This document shows, piece after piece, positions 61,781 to 64,000 of a stretch of DNA of 64,000 nucleotides. The notes beneath the pieces were generated by a model. The model ran no database searches and was not told the DNA's origin. It saw only the letters and a program-made list of their open reading frames with translations. Position numbers and translations under genes: made by a program. Positions within the stretch are counted from its first letter, which is position 1, and every line of letters starts with the position of its first letter. Origin of the DNA: LMUY01 sp965199555 (GTDB lineage Bacteria > Pseudomonadota > Alphaproteobacteria > Acetobacterales > Acetobacteraceae); NCBI GenBank assembly GCA_965199555.1, contig CBDASJ010000006.1, forward strand, positions 744,001-808,000, written 5' to 3'.

Positions 61781-62842
61781 ATGACCCATGGCGCGATCCC
61801 GCTGCTTGAGCGTGTTGCCGCCATGCAGGCACGCGCCGCCGCACTCGACCTTACTGGCAGCTTCCCGGCCGCCGACATCGCCGAGTTGCACGACAGCGGC
61901 GCATTGGCAGCGCCTATCCCCATCGCGCTGGGCGGAAGTGGCCTGGGCACCGAGCCCGCCGGTGCCGCAGCGGCGCTTGGCCTGATGCGGGCGATCGGGC
62001 GCGGCAATCTCGCCGTGGGTCGGTTGTTCGAAGCGCACGTCAACGCCTTGCGCCTGGTCTTCCGTTTCGGCGATGCGGCCCTGCGGCAGCAAGCGGCACA
62101 GGACGTGCGGGAGGGTCACTTGATCGGCTTATGGGTGACCGATCCCGCGAAGGGCAGTCTGGTGCTCCGCCCGGGAGGCGTGTTGCACGGGGCAAAGCAA
62201 TTCTGTTCCGGCGCCGGCCATGTTTTGCGTGCTGTGGTGACGGCGACCGAGGCGAGCGGGGATATCCGGCTGGCCTATGTCGCCAACGCGGCAGGGTTCA
62301 GTGCGGCGCCACTCGCCAGCAGCCTGTCCGGCATGCGGGCGGCGACGACCGGGCAGGTTCGATACGACCACGTGGCCGCCGCGGTGTTCGGCCAGGCTGG
62401 CGACTACCTGCGCGAGCCGGACTTTTCCTGCGGCGCGTGGCGCACCTCCGCCGTGACCCTGGGCGGGATCGAGGCGGTGACCGACCTGCTATGCGCACAA
62501 CTGGTGGCCCGCGGCCGGGCGGAAGACCCGCATCAGCAGGCGCGGGTCGGGCAGGCGCTGCTGGCGACCGAAACGGCGCGCCTGTGGATGGCGGAGGCCG
62601 CCGAGCGGGCGGAAGCGGCGTCCGATCCGGCAGATGCCGTTGCCTATGTCGGACTGGCGCGTTTGGCGGTCGAGCGGGCCGCCCGTGACGTCATGGAGTT
62701 GGCGCGTCGCTCCCTGGGGGTCGCCGCCACGATGCGGGACAACCCGGTCGAGCGTATCTGCCGCGACCTGACGACCTATCTGTGCCAGCCCGCGGGCGAC
62801 ATGGTGTTGACCGAGGCCGCAGCGCGCGTGCTGGCCGCGTGA
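61781..62842 (+). CDS. Acyl-CoA dehydrogenase-family protein
   Basis: The 353-aa protein has the acyl-CoA dehydrogenase layout: a helical N-domain (LHDSGALAAPIPIALGGSGL), a beta middle region (GLWVTDPAKGSLVLRPGGVL and HGAKQFCSGAGHVLRAVV) and a helical C-domain with AVERAARDVMELARRSLGVA. It is shorter than typical family members (about 380). The usual catalytic Glu cannot be assigned by eye. It is the first of at least three overlapping genes with a PIG-L deacetylase and a methyltransferase. In that setting it may oxidise a carrier- or sugar-linked acyl chain instead of serving fatty-acid breakdown. Confidence 0.88.
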   Translation: MTHGAIPLLERVAAMQARAAALDLTGSFPAADIAELHDSGALAAPIPIALGGSGLGTEPAGAAAALGLMRAIGRGNLAVGRLFEAHVNALRLVFRFGDAALRQQAAQDVREGHLIGLWVTDPAKGSLVLRPGGVLHGAKQFCSGAGHVLRAVVTATEASGDIRLAYVANAAGFSAAPLASSLSGMRAATTGQVRYDHVAAAVFGQAGDYLREPDFSCGAWRTSAVTLGGIEAVTDLLCAQLVARGRAEDPHQQARVGQALLATETARLWMAEAAERAEAASDPADAVAYVGLARLAVERAARDVMELARRSLGVAATMRDNPVERICRDLTTYLCQPAGDMVLTEAAARVLAA

Positions 62843-63567
62843 CCACCGCTGCCGCCTTGTTCGCCACCGCAACGACGTGGCCCATAGCCGACTTGGACGC
62901 CATTACGGGCGGCGCCGCCTTGATCCTGGCCCCGCATCCCGACGACGAAAGCCTGGGCTGCGGCGGCCTGATTGCGGAAAGCTGCGCCCGGGGCCAGCCA
63001 CCACTGCTCGTGATTTTGACGGACGGTGCGGGCTCCCACCCACGCTCGCGCGCCTACCCGGCGCCGCGCTTGCGGGCGTTGCGGGAAGCGGAAACCGTTG
63101 CCGCCGCGCGCTGCCTCGGCCTGGACGCCGCCCGCATCGTTTTCTTGGGCCTGCCGGACACGGCGGCGCCGACGGAGGGCAGCGCATTCGCCGCAGCCGT
63201 GGCGACGCTCGGCGCACATATCCGTCGCACCGCCTGTCGTGCCGTGGTGGCGAGCTGGCGATACGACCCGCATTGCGACCACGAGGCCGCCGCCGCTATC
63301 GCCGCCGCCGCCGCGCGGGAGGCGGGCATTCCGCATTGGTGCTACCCGGTGTGGGGCCGCACGCTGCCGCCCGACGCGACCGTGGCCGACGCGACCGGCG
63401 TGAGGTTGGACGTGACGCGCTGGCAGGATGCCAAGCGCCGGGCGATACGCTGTCACCGCTCCCAATGGGCGGGCCTGATCACCGACGATCCTTCGGGGTT
63501 CCAAATGCAACCGGATTTCATGGCGCTGTTCGACACGCCGTTCGAGCTTTTCATGAGGGCGGCATGA
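62839..63567 (+). CDS. PIG-L family deacetylase (LmbE-like)
   Basis: PIG-L/LmbE enzymes are zinc-dependent N-deacetylases acting on GlcNAc conjugates. The 242-aa protein starts at GTG 62839, overlapping the dehydrogenase stop. It has the metal motif ILAPHPDDESLGCGGLIAE (HPDDE) and the distal ligand region WRYDPHCDHEAAA (HxxH). AVVASWRYDPHCDHE includes the third His. It ends within the start of the methyltransferase gene (ATGA overlap), so the three genes are translationally coupled. Confidence 0.93.
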   Translation: MTTAAALFATATTWPIADLDAITGGAALILAPHPDDESLGCGGLIAESCARGQPPLLVILTDGAGSHPRSRAYPAPRLRALREAETVAAARCLGLDAARIVFLGLPDTAAPTEGSAFAAAVATLGAHIRRTACRAVVASWRYDPHCDHEAAAAIAAAAAREAGIPHWCYPVWGRTLPPDATVADATGVRLDVTRWQDAKRRAIRCHRSQWAGLITDDPSGFQMQPDFMALFDTPFELFMRAA

Positions 63568-64000
63568 CGCGCCGGACCGGCACCATTCCCGGCACGTATT
63601 TCGATTCGCTATACGCTGCCGACCCGGACCCATGGCGTTTCGCCACCAGCGATTACGAGAAAGGCAAATACGCCGCGACCCTGGCCGCCCTACCGGACCG
63701 GCGCTTTCCAGCCGGGCTGGAGGTCGGCTGCTCCATCGGGGTGCTGACCAGTCAACTCGCCGGGCGCTGCGATCGCTTCCTCGGCATGGACGGGGCGAAC
63801 GCGGCGCTGGACCAGGCCCGGTCGCGCTGCCCGGACGTGACGTTCCTGTGCGGCATGGCACCTGGCGACTGGCCGGTCGGCGAGTTCGACCTCATCGTGT
63901 TTTCGGAGATGCTGTATTACCTGGTCGCCGCCGACATCCAGGCCACAGCGGCCCGGGCGATGCAGGCGCTGCGACCGAGGGGCAGCATCCTGCTGGTCCA
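63564..64000 (+). CDS. NodS-like SAM-dependent methyltransferase, 5' part
   Basis: The gene runs past the right edge; 145 residues are visible. PGTYFDSLYAADPDPWRFAT, then SDYEKGKYAATLAALP, is the N-terminal pattern of NodS-type methyltransferases, and GLEVGCSIGVLTSQLA is SAM motif I. FDLIVFSEMLYYL and LRPRGSILLV are later Rossmann strands. NodS N-methylates a deacetylated glucosamine of Nod factors, which fits with the PIG-L deacetylase next door. The real substrate is unknown. Confidence 0.9.
   Translation, partial: MTRRTGTIPGTYFDSLYAADPDPWRFATSDYEKGKYAATLAALPDRRFPAGLEVGCSIGVLTSQLAGRCDRFLGMDGANAALDQARSRCPDVTFLCGMAPGDWPVGEFDLIVFSEMLYYLVAADIQATAARAMQALRPRGSILLV

Overview
The window is chromosomal DNA from a very GC-rich alphaproteobacterium, most likely a member of the Acetobacteraceae/Rhodospirillales. 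This rests on protein style, on the block pyrB - PyrC'-like - plsY - dprA - topA - rnr, on the split proton-translocating transhydrogenase (pntA1/pntA2/pntB), and on heavy use of GTG/TTG starts with 4-bp stop/start overlaps. It is a densely coded housekeeping region. I see no rRNA, tRNA, CRISPR array, prophage or insertion sequence, and no gene-free stretch longer than about 230 bp.

Layout. 1-4.4 kb: 3' end of a C45-type acyltransferase/hydrolase, secG, pyrG, kdsA and a small proline-rich membrane protein. 4.4-7.4 kb (minus): pntA1-pntA2-pntB. 7.4-10.6 kb (minus): an M3 peptidase translationally coupled to an AarF/UbiB-type kinase. 10.7-14.2 kb: a CDF metal exporter, a second small proline-rich membrane protein and a ComEC-type channel. 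14.3-26.2 kb (plus): gltX, pyrB, a frameshifted non-catalytic dihydroorotase-like gene, plsY, dprA, topA, rnr and an S41 protease. 26.3-31.6 kb (minus): a succinate-semialdehyde-type dehydrogenase and a three-subunit periplasmic molybdenum aldehyde oxidoreductase (paoABC-like). 31.7-37.0 kb (minus): the complete pstSCAB-phoU-phoB phosphate operon behind a four-repeat Pho box. 37.1-44.2 kb: a NUDIX hydrolase and RNase D, then an MFS transporter and ppx/ppk1 on the minus strand; polyphosphate genes therefore lie close to the phosphate regulon.

44.3-51.2 kb is accessory: an SDR, a TacA/TacT-type toxin-antitoxin pair, and a five-gene minus-strand operon with two flavin monooxygenases plus a polar amino-acid type ABC transporter whose binding-protein gene is frameshifted. 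This operon looks like scavenging of a sulfur- or nitrogen-containing small molecule. 51.3-55.3 kb: a lipoprotein, an SGNH hydrolase coupled to uppP, and a long AI-2E/PerM-type membrane protein. 55.4-61.6 kb: a stand-alone receiver protein and two adjacent paralogous hybrid histidine kinases that each end in two receiver domains. 61.8-64.0 kb: an overlapping acyl-CoA dehydrogenase / PIG-L deacetylase / NodS-like methyltransferase operon that runs off the window and is the best candidate for an uncharacterised modification pathway.

Two themes cut across the window. A palindromic intergenic repeat (core CCCTCTCCCGC + 2 nt + GCGGGAGAGGG) occurs as three inverted pairs and one single copy. Two genes (PyrC'-like and the amino-acid binding protein) are each broken by one small frameshift; these are either real mutations or assembly errors.
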